From NCBI GenBank assembly GCA_050010115.1, contig JBEKLQ010000095.1, forward strand, positions 1 to 20,730: a stretch of 20,730 bases of DNA, read 5' to 3'. The notes beneath the pieces are model-generated. The model had not been told where the DNA came from. It saw only the letters and a list, made by a program, of their open reading frames with translations, and made no database searches. The position numbers were made by a program, and so were the translations under genes. The number at the start of each line of letters is the position of its first letter. Within the stretch, counting starts at the first letter, position 1. The stretch comes from JAKACA01 sp050010115 (lineage in GTDB: Bacteria; Actinomycetota; Acidimicrobiia; Acidimicrobiales; Bog-793). Shown here in pieces: positions 6,937-14,455 of this stretch.

Positions 6937-7689
6937 ATGTCAACCGAGCCCTTGAAACGTCGAGACGGGCGCGCCCCCGATGAGCTGCGCCCCGTAGAGC
7001 TGATCAGGGACTTCACGGAATTCCCTGCGGGTTCGGTCCTGGCCGTGATGGGCAAGACCCGCGTGCTCTGCACGGCGTCGGTCGACGAGGACGTCCCGCG
7101 CTGGATGCGCGGTACGGGCAAGGGCTGGGTCACCGCCGAGTACTCCTTGCTCCCGGGCTCCTCGCCCGAGCGCGTCGGCCGGGAGGCTGCTAAAGGCAAG
7201 CAGTCCGGGCGTACCCAGGAGATCCAGCGGCTCATCGGGCGGTCAGTCCGAGCCGTATGCGACATGGTCGCCCTCGGTGAGCGCCAGATCATCCTCGACT
7301 GCGACGTGCTCCAAGCCGACGGCGGCACGCGGACCGCGGCCGTGACCGGCGCTTACCTGGCTCTGCACGACGCCTGCAGCCGGCTGGTCGCCAGCCACGC
7401 TCTGACGACGCACCCGCTCAGCGAGCAGCTCGCTGCGGTCTCGGTCGGGATCGTCGACGCCGTCGCGATGCTCGATCTCGACTACTCGGAGGACTCGCGC
7501 GCCGAGGTGGACATGAACGTCGTGATGGCGTCGTCCGGCAGGTTCGTGGAGGTGCAGGGCACCGCGGAAGGCTTGCCTTTCTCTCGGGGCGAGATGGACG
7601 AGATGCTGGCTCTCGCTTGCGATGGCATCGGCACTCTGCACGCCGCCCAGGCAGAGCTGCTGTCCGAGCCGCCCGCACCGAGGCCGTGA
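6937..7689 (+). CDS. rph: Ribonuclease PH
   Basis: RNase PH is a phosphate-dependent 3'-5' exoribonuclease that trims tRNA 3' ends and works as a hexameric ring. The 250-residue protein has the full family pattern: RRDGRAPDELRP at the N-terminus, GKTRVLCTASVDEDVPRW, GKGWVTAEYSLLPGS, the SGRTQEIQRLIGRSVR segment and the phosphate-binding GGTRTA loop (129-134) after DCDVLQAD. It ends with the usual VEVQGTAEG and PFSRGEMDEML. The ATG start begins immediately before the conserved region. The last 4 nt overlap the start of rdgB (GTGA), implying coupled translation; this rph-rdgB pairing is common in bacteria. Confidence 0.95.
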   Translation: MSTEPLKRRDGRAPDELRPVELIRDFTEFPAGSVLAVMGKTRVLCTASVDEDVPRWMRGTGKGWVTAEYSLLPGSSPERVGREAAKGKQSGRTQEIQRLIGRSVRAVCDMVALGERQIILDCDVLQADGGTRTAAVTGAYLALHDACSRLVASHALTTHPLSEQLAAVSVGIVDAVAMLDLDYSEDSRAEVDMNVVMASSGRFVEVQGTAEGLPFSRGEMDEMLALACDGIGTLHAAQAELLSEPPAPRP

Positions 7690-8315
7690 TCCGCAGGTAC
7701 GTCCTCGCTACGGCCAACCCGGACAAGGCGATCGAGCTCGGGGAGATTCTCGTCGCCACCTTCGGAGATGGCGTGGCGCTCGTCCCGCGTCCGAGCGAAG
7801 TACCCGACGTAGAAGAGACCGGCGCAACGCTGGAGGACAACGCCCGACTGAAGGCCGTGGCGCTCGCCACTGCCACCGGCGAAGCCGTCATCGCCGATGA
7901 CACCGGCCTCGAGGTCGATGCCCTGGGCGGTGCACCTGGCGTCCACTCGGCGCGGTTCGCCGGCGAGCGAGCGACCTATGCCGACAACGTCGCGAAGCTC
8001 CTGGTCGAGCTCGACGGAGTCGTGGCCCGCGAGCGAACGGCTCGGTTCACGACGGTCGCGCTGGCCTGTTTCCCGGACGGCTCGGAGATCGTGGCGACGG
8101 GCGAGGTCGAAGGCTGGATCGCCACCGAGCCCAGGGGCGAGGCGGGTTTCGGGTACGACTCGGTGTTCGTGCCGGACGGCGGGGAAGGGAGGACCTTTGC
8201 CGAGATGACCGCAGCGGAGAAGCACGCGTTGTCGCATCGCGGCCGGGCATTTCGCGCCCTTGCCCAGCGCCTCGCCGTTAGGGGCATGCCTGAGTCGCCA
8301 GGCCGGCGGTCATGA
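7686..8315 (+). CDS. rdgB: Non-canonical purine NTP pyrophosphatase, RdgB/HAM1 family
   Basis: This enzyme hydrolyses ITP, dITP and XTP to monophosphates, keeping deaminated purines out of nucleic acids. The 209-residue sequence shows LATANPDK at the N-terminus (nucleotide-binding TxNxxK), E49-D51 in GATLEDNA, the metal/substrate stretch IADDTGLEVDALGGAPGVHSARFAG (split here at residues 69-93), GFGYDSVFVP, and the terminal TFAEMTAAEKHALSHRGRA. The GTG start, inside the rph stop codon region, was chosen because the conserved beta strand begins three codons later. No later start would keep the nucleotide loop. It probably depends on rph translation. Confidence 0.94.
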   Translation: MIRRYVLATANPDKAIELGEILVATFGDGVALVPRPSEVPDVEETGATLEDNARLKAVALATATGEAVIADDTGLEVDALGGAPGVHSARFAGERATYADNVAKLLVELDGVVARERTARFTTVALACFPDGSEIVATGEVEGWIATEPRGEAGFGYDSVFVPDGGEGRTFAEMTAAEKHALSHRGRAFRALAQRLAVRGMPESPGRRS

Positions 8316-8333
8316 TCGGCTAGAAAAGACGCC

Positions 8334-8828
8334 GTGCCGGTCGATCGCAGCATTGTCGGGAAGTCAACTGGTCGGACCAGGGTCGTGATCGAACGAGGCC
8401 CCGTGGCCGTGTTCGCCGATGCCGTGAAGGACGCGAGCCCGGTCTACCGGGATCCGCGGGCCGCAGCCGAAGCAGGGTTGCCGGCGATCCCGGTACCTCC
8501 GACCTACCCGTTCGTGATGGCACACTGGGGCGCCTTCGCCGAGAGCCAGCCGGAGACGGCTGGCGAGGTGGCATCAGGGATGGCTGCGGTGCTCGGCCCG
8601 CTGCTCGCGAAGGGGGGGCTGCTGCTCCATGGCGAGCAGGAGTTCGAGTACCACCGGCCCGTCGTCGTCGGCGATGTCCTGCTCGGCGAAGGCAAGGTGG
8701 CCGACGCCTACGAGAAGCAGTCCGGCTCCAACACGCTGACGTTCGTGGTCGTCGAGACCGCCTGGACCGACGACGCCACCGGTGAGCCGGTCGTGACAAG
8801 TCGCACGAACTTGCTGGTGAGGACGTGA
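8334..8828 (+). CDS. MaoC-like hotdog dehydratase subunit (HadA/HadC type)
   Basis: This 164-residue single-hotdog protein resembles the N-terminal MaoC-dehydratase family (HadA/HadC, UPF0336). Features are ERGPVAVFADAVKD, RDPRAAAEAGLPAIPVPPTYPFVM, LLHGEQEFEYHRPVVVGDVL, and a final beta region FVVVETAWTDDATGEPVVTSRTNLLVR. In mycobacterial FAS-II such subunits lack the catalytic dyad and pair with HadB to dehydrate 3-hydroxyacyl-ACP. The HadB-like gene follows directly. The GTG start has no clear ribosome site; a TAGAAA ends 7 nt upstream, so a leaderless message is possible. Whether the substrate is an ACP- or CoA-thioester cannot be told from sequence. Confidence 0.85.
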   Translation: MPVDRSIVGKSTGRTRVVIERGPVAVFADAVKDASPVYRDPRAAAEAGLPAIPVPPTYPFVMAHWGAFAESQPETAGEVASGMAAVLGPLLAKGGLLLHGEQEFEYHRPVVVGDVLLGEGKVADAYEKQSGSNTLTFVVVETAWTDDATGEPVVTSRTNLLVRT

Positions 8829-8842
8829 CGGGGAGAGGGACG

Positions 8843-9253
8843 ATGTTGAGCTACGACGAGATCGAGGTCGGTTCGCAAGCAGCCGAGCGCCGTCACACCC
8901 TGACGAGGACCGACCTCGTGAAGTACGCCGGTGCGTCGGGTGACTTCAACCCCATGCACCACGACGAGATCCTGGCGACCGCGGCGGGCATGCCGTCGGT
9001 GTTCGGGCATGGGATGTTCTCGATGGGTTTCTTGTGCTCGGCGCTCACGGACTGGGCGGGGCCGGGACGCGTGGTGAGGGTCGGGGTGCGGTTCTCGAGG
9101 CAGACCTGGCCGGGAGAGACGCTCGTCACCGGGATCGTGGTCACGGGCAAGCGCGAGGAGGAGGGCCGGCGGCTCATCGACGTCGAGTGCACGCTCGCCA
9201 ACGCTGACGGCGAGCGCAAAGTCGTGGGTTCGGCCACGCTGCTGGCCGCCTGA
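8843..9253 (+). CDS. MaoC-like (R)-hydratase/dehydratase catalytic subunit (HadB type)
   Basis: This 136-residue hotdog protein carries the catalytic Asp-His pair of the MaoC/HadB family in YAGASGDFNPMHHDE (D34 and H39), followed by HGMFSMGFL and the VGVRFSRQTWPGETL strand. With the upstream HadA-like subunit it should form a heterodimer that dehydrates 3-hydroxyacyl thioesters. The chosen ATG has a GGGAGAGGGA site upstream and gives the usual N-terminus for HadB. A GTG at 8825 would overlap the previous stop by 4 nt and add six residues. The gene ends 4 bp before the convergent DUF885 gene's stop. Role in fatty-acid elongation is by family analogy. Confidence 0.87.
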   Translation: MLSYDEIEVGSQAAERRHTLTRTDLVKYAGASGDFNPMHHDEILATAAGMPSVFGHGMFSMGFLCSALTDWAGPGRVVRVGVRFSRQTWPGETLVTGIVVTGKREEEGRRLIDVECTLANADGERKVVGSATLLAA

Positions 9254-9257
9254 CGGC

Positions 9258-10766
9258 CTACGGCTCGATGGCGTCGCCCATCGTGCCGAGCGCCGGTGCC
9301 CCGAGCTCGAGCAACGCTTCGTGGAAACGGCGCAGCGAGAATCGGTTGCCCCAGGTGGCGATGGCCTCGTCCCGGAGCGCCATGATCTCGAGCTTCCCCC
9401 AGGTGTATCGCCCGTACGTCGGGTCGTAGGTCGCGCGGGTGGCCTCGCTCCGGGCGGCCGGCCCGAAGAGGAAGGCGTCGGTCTCGAATCGCCTGGTCGC
9501 TTCGTCCACCGTCATCGTGCCGCGGTGCACACCGAGGGCAGCAGCGAGCCTAGTCACGCGGACCAGCGCCTCGATGCAAACACCCAGGGCGAATCGAGGG
9601 TCTGCGGCATGGAACCCAGCCTCGACCATCAACTCCTCGCCGTAGTGTGCCCAACCCTCGACGAAAGCGCCCGAGCAGAGACTGCGCCGGACGTCGCCTT
9701 TCGCCAACCGCCTGAGCATCCGCCCGTGGGCGAAGTGACCCGGTGTGACCTCGTGCACCGTGATCGCCGGCAGGGTCGTGGCGCTGAACTGCGAGCGCCA
9801 GTAGTCCTTGGCCTCGTCGTCCCAGGAGTCGTCCGGCAGGTTGACGTAGTACCAGGCGGGCGCATCCGCCTCGTACGGCGCTGTCCACGACATCATCGCA
9901 ACCACATAGCGACGCGACGGGGGTGCGGGGCCCACCCGGCACTCGCCGCCGAGCTCGGGGAGCAGGTCGTGCTCGACGGTGAACGCCGAGGCCTCGTCGA
10001 TCAGTGCGCTGGCGGCCGAGTAGATGCCTTCGTCGTCCGGGTGGTCCTTCACGAGCTCGGTGATCAGCTCGCCCGGCGGTCTTCCCGGATCGATGCGCTG
10101 GCACTGCTCTTTGAGCCTTGCTCGTAGCCGATCGCGTTCGGCGTCCGCCCGCTCCTCGAGCCGGCCGAGATCCACCGGCATCCCTTCCGAATCGCCGAGA
10201 AGTCGCGCGAGCACGCCCGATCCCAACGCGGCTTCCGGGTTGCCGTTGCTGGCGGCATCTTGGATCCGGGTCAACAGGCGCCGGTGTGCTGCAAGAGCCG
10301 GCTCGTTGGTGGGGTCGATCCCATCGGCCAAGCCGGCGATCGCCCCGACGAGGGCCTCGGCTACCGGCGCCGGCACCGAGTCGAGCGCCTCGATCGACGC
10401 GTCGATGGCGTCAGGCCATTGGGCGAGATGTGCCGCCTTCGCCGCTGCCCGCTCCGACTCCGGCGCATACTCGCGGTCGTAGCAGGCAAGGTCGAGGTTG
10501 GCGAGGTGCACGAGAGGGTTCCATCGGTGCATCTCCGCGAGCTCGAAGCTCGCCCGCAGCATCGCTTCCATCGCCGTCAGGTGGGCTTCGTCGTGCCGGT
10601 CGCGTTGCTGCTCGTCGGTGCCGCTCGGGCCGAGTTGCCCCAGGGCGGCGTCAACTCCCGCCGGCGACAAGTCCATGACAGCGCCGTCGTAGTCGTGCAC
10701 GCCGGCGTACTCTCTTATCTCCGGGACCATGAGTTCCCAGATCGCCTTCACCCGGCGGCTCACCAT
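9258..10766 (-). CDS. DUF885 family putative zinc metallopeptidase
   Basis: This 502-residue protein belongs to DUF885, a family with M32/M3-like zinc peptidase features. The zinc motif HEVTPGH (338-344) is followed by a likely third ligand Glu in EGWAHYGEELM (E370), and preceded by WYYVNLPDD (305-313). No signal peptide or membrane segment is seen, so it is probably cytoplasmic. The substrate is unknown, and peptidase activity is inferred from the motif. The start codon at 10766 lacks an obvious ribosome site. It is convergent with the HadB-like gene and divergent from the zinc-ribbon gene, so it is a single-gene unit. Confidence 0.85.
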   Translation of the reverse strand: MVSRRVKAIWELMVPEIREYAGVHDYDGAVMDLSPAGVDAALGQLGPSGTDEQQRDRHDEAHLTAMEAMLRASFELAEMHRWNPLVHLANLDLACYDREYAPESERAAAKAAHLAQWPDAIDASIEALDSVPAPVAEALVGAIAGLADGIDPTNEPALAAHRRLLTRIQDAASNGNPEAALGSGVLARLLGDSEGMPVDLGRLEERADAERDRLRARLKEQCQRIDPGRPPGELITELVKDHPDDEGIYSAASALIDEASAFTVEHDLLPELGGECRVGPAPPSRRYVVAMMSWTAPYEADAPAWYYVNLPDDSWDDEAKDYWRSQFSATTLPAITVHEVTPGHFAHGRMLRRLAKGDVRRSLCSGAFVEGWAHYGEELMVEAGFHAADPRFALGVCIEALVRVTRLAAALGVHRGTMTVDEATRRFETDAFLFGPAARSEATRATYDPTYGRYTWGKLEIMALRDEAIATWGNRFSLRRFHEALLELGAPALGTMGDAIEP

Positions 10767-10970
10767 GGTCGCAACTTGGGAGATCGCATGTGGGTCTCCA
10801 TTCGCCGGCCTGTGATTGTCTGAGATCCCCTACCAGGCAATCCGGAAAGGTGGTCCATTTTCGGTCACGCTATCACCGGGGGTTTTGGCTCCTCGGGTCT
10901 GTGCTGCCCCCAGACGGGCCGCGACCGGCGCCATGACCTGCGAAGACCGGGAGCCGGCAGGGCTTGACGA

Positions 10971-10976
10971 TAATCT
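10971..10976 (+). promoter_or_regulatory. -10 hexamer upstream of the zinc-ribbon gene
   Basis: TAATCT ends 7 nt before the ATG of the small zinc-ribbon gene, with no Shine-Dalgarno between. This suggests a leaderless transcript and supports the ATG over starts further upstream in the same frame. Confidence 0.4.
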
Positions 10977-10983
10977 CAGCGGG

Positions 10984-11322
10984 ATGGTGAACCGGTATCG
11001 GTGTGGTGCGTGCGGGAATTTGACGCGTTTCGACGTGGTCTCGAACCGGCGGACCCGGGCATTCCATCACTTCAGCATCGGTGGCGAGCTGTCGGTCGAA
11101 GAGACCGAGGTACTCGATGAGACGATTGAACAGGTGACGTGCCGATGGTGCGGGAGCTCGAAGTCGATCGAGCCTGTGGACGGCTCTGGGCTCGAACCCG
11201 CCGAACCCGCCGAACCCGCCGAACCGGCCGAACCCGCCGAACCCGCCGAACCCGCCGAACCTAGCGCGCAGGCCTTGTCTCGTCAGCGACTTTCGGGGAA
11301 CGGGATCGGGGTAGCTCGCTGA
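10984..11322 (+). CDS. Small zinc-ribbon protein with an Ala-Glu-Pro repeat tail
   Basis: This is a 112-residue protein of unknown role. Two CxxC pairs, in YRCGACGN (C8, C11) and VTCRWCGS, look like a zinc ribbon. Between them is a RRTRAFHHF segment and an acidic SVEETEVLDETIEQ segment. After the second pair an (Ala-Glu-Pro) tandem tail begins, followed by a short basic end. The open frame extends upstream to 10816, but that extra part has no family-like character and the -10-like TAATCT lies just before this ATG. The fold suggests binding to nucleic acid or protein; this is inference. It may form a group with the following small Cys protein and the glycosyltransferase gene. Confidence 0.7.
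   Translation: MVNRYRCGACGNLTRFDVVSNRRTRAFHHFSIGGELSVEETEVLDETIEQVTCRWCGSSKSIEPVDGSGLEPAEPAEPAEPAEPAEPAEPAEPSAQALSRQRLSGNGIGVAR
11194..11256. repeat. 9-bp tandem repeat encoding Ala-Glu-Pro units
   Basis: Seven consecutive copies of GAACCCGCC, six identical and one with GGC for CGC, and a partial eighth unit, all in frame in the zinc-ribbon gene. Near-identity at DNA level, not only protein level, indicates recent slippage expansion. Copy number is likely to vary between strains. Confidence 0.9.
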
Positions 11323-11478
11323 GCCAGCCGGCCCTCATCGTCGCGCCTGACAACCTCGCCACGGCCGGCGTGACACACCCTCCTGCGATCATGTCGTCGT
11401 GGTCGCCCGAAGCCGACGAGACGGTTCTCTCTACCAACCCGTCGAGTGGGCTCGGGCTCGGCGAGGAGGACATGACCG

Positions 11479-11700
11479 ATGGATCCCCTGACGATCAGCT
11501 GCGACGAATGCCGGCTCGACGGGACGTCCGCGTGTGGAGACTGCGTGGTGTCGTTCTTGCTGGACGAGCCGGTGAGCAGAGAACCGCTGCGACCCGTGAG
11601 CCAGGCAGTGATCGTGGATGCAGCCGAGGCACGTGCCATGAAGCTGCTGCACTCGGCTGGGCTCGTCCCGACGCTCAGGTTCGAGCGGCGAGTCGGCTGA
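11479..11700 (+). CDS. Small CxxC-CxxC protein upstream of the PimB-like gene
   Basis: A 73-residue protein of unknown function. It opens with SCDECRLDGTSACGDC, two CxxC pairs only seven residues apart, suggestive of a zinc or iron-sulfur site. A hydrophobic VVSFLL follows, and the C-terminal half carries AVIVDAAEARAMKLLHSAGLVPTLRF, a probable helix pair. A GGAGG lies 9 nt before the ATG. It ends 31 bp before the glycosyltransferase gene and is probably co-transcribed with it. From memory, small proteins of this kind recur beside PimB-like genes in actinobacteria, but I cannot confirm this here. Confidence 0.7.
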   Translation: MDPLTISCDECRLDGTSACGDCVVSFLLDEPVSREPLRPVSQAVIVDAAEARAMKLLHSAGLVPTLRFERRVG

Positions 11701-11731
11701 CGGTCGTTCGGATCGGCGCCGGTGGCACGGC

Positions 11732-12859
11732 GTGAAGCACCTGCTCGTCACGAACGACTTCCCCCCGAAGATCGGCGGCATTCAGAACTACTTGTACGAG
11801 CTCTGGCGGCGTCTGCCGCCAAGCGATGTGACCGTTTTGACGACTCGGTATGAAGGCGCCGACTCGTTCGATCGGCAGCAGCAGTTCCGGATCGTGAGGT
11901 CCCGGTCGTCTGTGTTGGTGCCATCGCCAGCGTTGGTCGCTGAGATCAGGTGGCTCGCTGCCGAGGCCGGAGCCCGACTCGTCGTGCTCGACCCGGCATT
12001 ACCGCTCGGGCTGGTGGGGCCGAGGCTCGCGATGCCGTACGCCGTCGTCCTGCACGGCGCCGAGATCACTGTGCCCGGGCGTCTGCCGTTGGCTCGGGCC
12101 TTGCTCGCGTCAGTGCTCCGGCCGGCGAGACTGCTGATCGCCGCGGGCGGCTACCCGGCAGAGGAGGCTCGCCGGGTCACCGGGAGCCGGACACCGCCGG
12201 TCGCGATCGTGCCTCCGGGAGTGGATACTCGGCGGTTTCGCGTGCTCAGTGAGCCCGAGCGGCAGACGGCCCGCGTGAGGTTGGGCCTGCCGGCCGACGG
12301 CCGGCTCGTCGTGAGCGTCAGCCGCCTCGTGCCGCGCAAGGGAATGGACGTGCTGATCGAAGCTGTCGCCTCGCTCGCCCCTTCGATGCCCGATCTATGT
12401 CTCGCCATCGGTGGCCACGGGCGTGACAGGAGCCGCCTCGACGCGCTGGCGCAGAGCGTGGGCAGCCCGGTGCGTCTTCTCGGGCGGGTTGCCGACGACG
12501 ATCTTCCAGCCTTGGATGGAGCCTGCGATGTCTGGGCGATGTTGTGCCGGGACCGTTGGCTGGGCCTGGAGCAGGAGGGTTTCGGGATGGTGTTCCTCGA
12601 AGCGGCGGCGACCGGCGTGCCCCAGGTCGCCGGGCGGAGCGGTGGAGCTGACGAGGCGGTCGTCGACGGCGAGACGGGCCTCGTCGTCGCGGATCCGTCT
12701 GATCGCGTGGCGGTGGCGGACGCGCTGCGGCGGCTGCTCGAGGACGAGCCCCTGCGCCGGCGTTACGGCCAGTCGGCGCGTAAGCGTGCTGAGTCGGACT
12801 TCGACCACGTCGTCCTCGCCGAGCGACTGAGGCTGGCGCTCGAAGAAGGAGGCGCATGA
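11732..12859 (+). CDS. pimB: GT4 glycosyltransferase, PimB'-like phosphatidylinositol mannoside mannosyltransferase
   Basis: The 375-residue protein has the GT-B architecture. The N-terminal domain opens with LLVTNDFPPKIGGIQNYL, nearly the same as PimB' of M. tuberculosis, and includes HGAE (H108). The donor-binding domain has SVSRLVPRKGMDVLI (R198, K203), GxGxDRSRL-like loop, and E282-x7-E290 in EGFGMVFLEAAATGVPQVAG. In mycobacteria PimB' transfers the second mannose from GDP-mannose to phosphatidylinositol monomannoside at the cytoplasmic face of the membrane. The donor and lipid acceptor here are assumed by similarity. The neighbouring SRPBCC and plsC genes also accompany pimB' in M. tuberculosis. 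The GTG start lies right before the conserved first strand. Confidence 0.82.
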   Translation: MKHLLVTNDFPPKIGGIQNYLYELWRRLPPSDVTVLTTRYEGADSFDRQQQFRIVRSRSSVLVPSPALVAEIRWLAAEAGARLVVLDPALPLGLVGPRLAMPYAVVLHGAEITVPGRLPLARALLASVLRPARLLIAAGGYPAEEARRVTGSRTPPVAIVPPGVDTRRFRVLSEPERQTARVRLGLPADGRLVVSVSRLVPRKGMDVLIEAVASLAPSMPDLCLAIGGHGRDRSRLDALAQSVGSPVRLLGRVADDDLPALDGACDVWAMLCRDRWLGLEQEGFGMVFLEAAATGVPQVAGRSGGADEAVVDGETGLVVADPSDRVAVADALRRLLEDEPLRRRYGQSARKRAESDFDHVVLAERLRLALEEGGA

Positions 12860-12940
12860 GGGTCCCGGCCGGGTACTGTCCTGCCTCGGTACGGCGCCAT
12901 CAGGGGCCGCCGGCGTCGAGCGGCTGAGAAGGGAGGACCT

Positions 12941-13384
12941 GTGGGGGAGCAGACCACCGAGCGAATGGTCGTCGAGGCCTCGCCTGCGCGGTGCTTCGAG
13001 ATCGTCGCCGACATCGAGCGGTACCCGGAGTGGGTGCCGGACCTGAAGGAGGTCCATGTCCTCGAGCGCGACGCCGAGAACCGGCCTGTCGTCGTGTCCT
13101 TCCGTGCAGCTGCCTTCGGCCGGTCGACCAGCTACACGCTCGTATACGATTATTCGAGGGTGCCCGATCAGTTCGGCTGGGTGCAGCGCACGGGTGACCT
13201 CACCGATCGGCTTGACGGTTTCTACCGGTTCACCGACGCACCCGGCGGAGGTACCGAGATCACCTACCAGCTCCTCGTGGACTTGCGGGTTCCCCTTCCG
13301 GGCTTCATCAAGCGTCGCGCCGAGGGCAACATCCTCCATGCAGCCATCAGGGATCTGAAGGCGCGCGTGGAGTCCGGAGCCTGA
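12941..13384 (+). CDS. SRPBCC (START-like) polyketide cyclase/dehydrase family protein
   Basis: This 147-residue protein has the helix-grip fold signature: an N-terminal strand TTERMVVEASPARCFEIVADIERYPEWVPDLKEV (described by its IERYPEW core at about 25-31), a central set of strands, and a long C-terminal helix from NILHAAIRDLKARVE. The family binds hydrophobic ligands. A related gene (TB16.3) lies near pimB' in M. tuberculosis, so a role in lipid handling is plausible but unproven. A good GGGAGG stands 5 nt before the GTG start. The gene is 81 bp after the glycosyltransferase and 20 bp before the glucokinase. Confidence 0.85.
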   Translation: MGEQTTERMVVEASPARCFEIVADIERYPEWVPDLKEVHVLERDAENRPVVVSFRAAAFGRSTSYTLVYDYSRVPDQFGWVQRTGDLTDRLDGFYRFTDAPGGGTEITYQLLVDLRVPLPGFIKRRAEGNILHAAIRDLKARVESGA

Positions 13385-13404
13385 CCACGACTGCGCCTGC
13401 GTCG

Positions 13405-14454
13405 GTGCCAAGTTCCGAGCCCTCGGGTGGGCAGGCACGAGCCTCGGAGACGGGACCCGCGTCAGCTTTCGGCGGGCGATCGGCCATCGGCATCGACGTC
13501 GGTGGCACGAAGATTCTCGGGGTCGTGATCGACCGCCGAGGCGACGTGGTGGTCGAAGAACGCCGGGACACCGTGGACCACGGCCACGACATCGTGGGGG
13601 ATCTCGCAGCGATGGCCAGCCAGCTGCTCCCGGCCCTCTCCGAGCACGGCGGTCCGGCCTCGGGTCGTGCCACCGTCGGCGTCGGGGTTCCCGGTCTAGT
13701 GGATATCGACGGGGTGCTGCGATTCGCCCCGAACCTGTTCGGGGCGAACGGCACGGCGGTCCGCGCCGGGCTGCAAGCTCGTCTCGGCGAGCACGTGGTC
13801 GTCCAGGTCGACAACGACGCCACCTGCGCGGCGGTAGGGGAGTGTGCTGTTGGGGCGGGCGCTGGGCGCACAGACGTCCTGTTCGTCGCGCTCGGGACGG
13901 GCATCGGGGGCAGCATCCAGTCGGGCGGTCGCATTCTTCGCGGGGCGGCGAACTTCTCCGGTGAGATCGGACACGTCGTCGTCGATCCGCAAGGTCCCCC
14001 GTGTGGCTGTGGGCGCCGCGGCTGTTGGGAACGTTATGCCTCCGGCTCGGGGTTGGCGCGCATCGCTCGCGACGCCGCCAATGCCGGACAAGCCGACCGT
14101 GTGACGGCGCTCGCCGGTGGAGACCCGGAGGACGTGCGGGGCGAGCACGTCGTGCTGGCCGCGGCGCAAGGAGATGCCGAGGCCGCCCGGATCCTCGCCG
14201 AGTTCGCCTGGTGGCTGGCGCTCGGGTTGGGCAACCTCGCCAACATCCTCGATCCGGAGATCATCGTGATCGGTGGCGGTCTGGTCCGTGCCGGTGAAGC
14301 GCTCTTCGAGCCGCTCCAAGAGGCCTTCGCTTCCCAACTCGAGGGAGCGAGTGTCCGGCCGCACGTAGCCATCATCCCTGCGCTGCTCGGCGACCGTGGC
14401 GGAGCGATCGGAGCGGCGATGCTCGGGTTGCAAGCGGCGGACGACGTGAGCTGA
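13405..14454 (+). CDS. glk: ROK family glucokinase
   Basis: ROK glucokinases phosphorylate glucose with ATP. The 349-residue sequence shows the ATP phosphate motif DVGGTK (31-36), the catalytic Asp in QVDNDATCAAVGE (D138), LGTGIGGSI for phosphate binding, the zinc site H190 with C200-G-C202 and C207, the second ATP motif near the C-terminus (IIVIGGGLVRAGE) and ALLGDRGGAIGAA. About 25 residues precede the first strand; they are Ser/Gly-rich and could mean the true start is later, but no better codon with a ribosome site was found. Streptomyces glkA lies in a related neighbourhood. Glucose as substrate is by family similarity. Confidence 0.85.
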   Translation: MPSSEPSGGQARASETGPASAFGGRSAIGIDVGGTKILGVVIDRRGDVVVEERRDTVDHGHDIVGDLAAMASQLLPALSEHGGPASGRATVGVGVPGLVDIDGVLRFAPNLFGANGTAVRAGLQARLGEHVVVQVDNDATCAAVGECAVGAGAGRTDVLFVALGTGIGGSIQSGGRILRGAANFSGEIGHVVVDPQGPPCGCGRRGCWERYASGSGLARIARDAANAGQADRVTALAGGDPEDVRGEHVVLAAAQGDAEAARILAEFAWWLALGLGNLANILDPEIIVIGGGLVRAGEALFEPLQEAFASQLEGASVRPHVAIIPALLGDRGGAIGAAMLGLQAADDVS

Positions 14455-14455
14455 G

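Noticed and set aside
9321..10823. Several long plus-strand open frames
   Set aside because: All are antisense to the DUF885 gene, which has the HExxxGH motif; their products are low-complexity.
10816..10983. N-terminal extension of the zinc-ribbon protein
   Set aside because: The extra 56 residues look like translated intergenic sequence and the TAATCT hexamer directly precedes the ATG at 10984.
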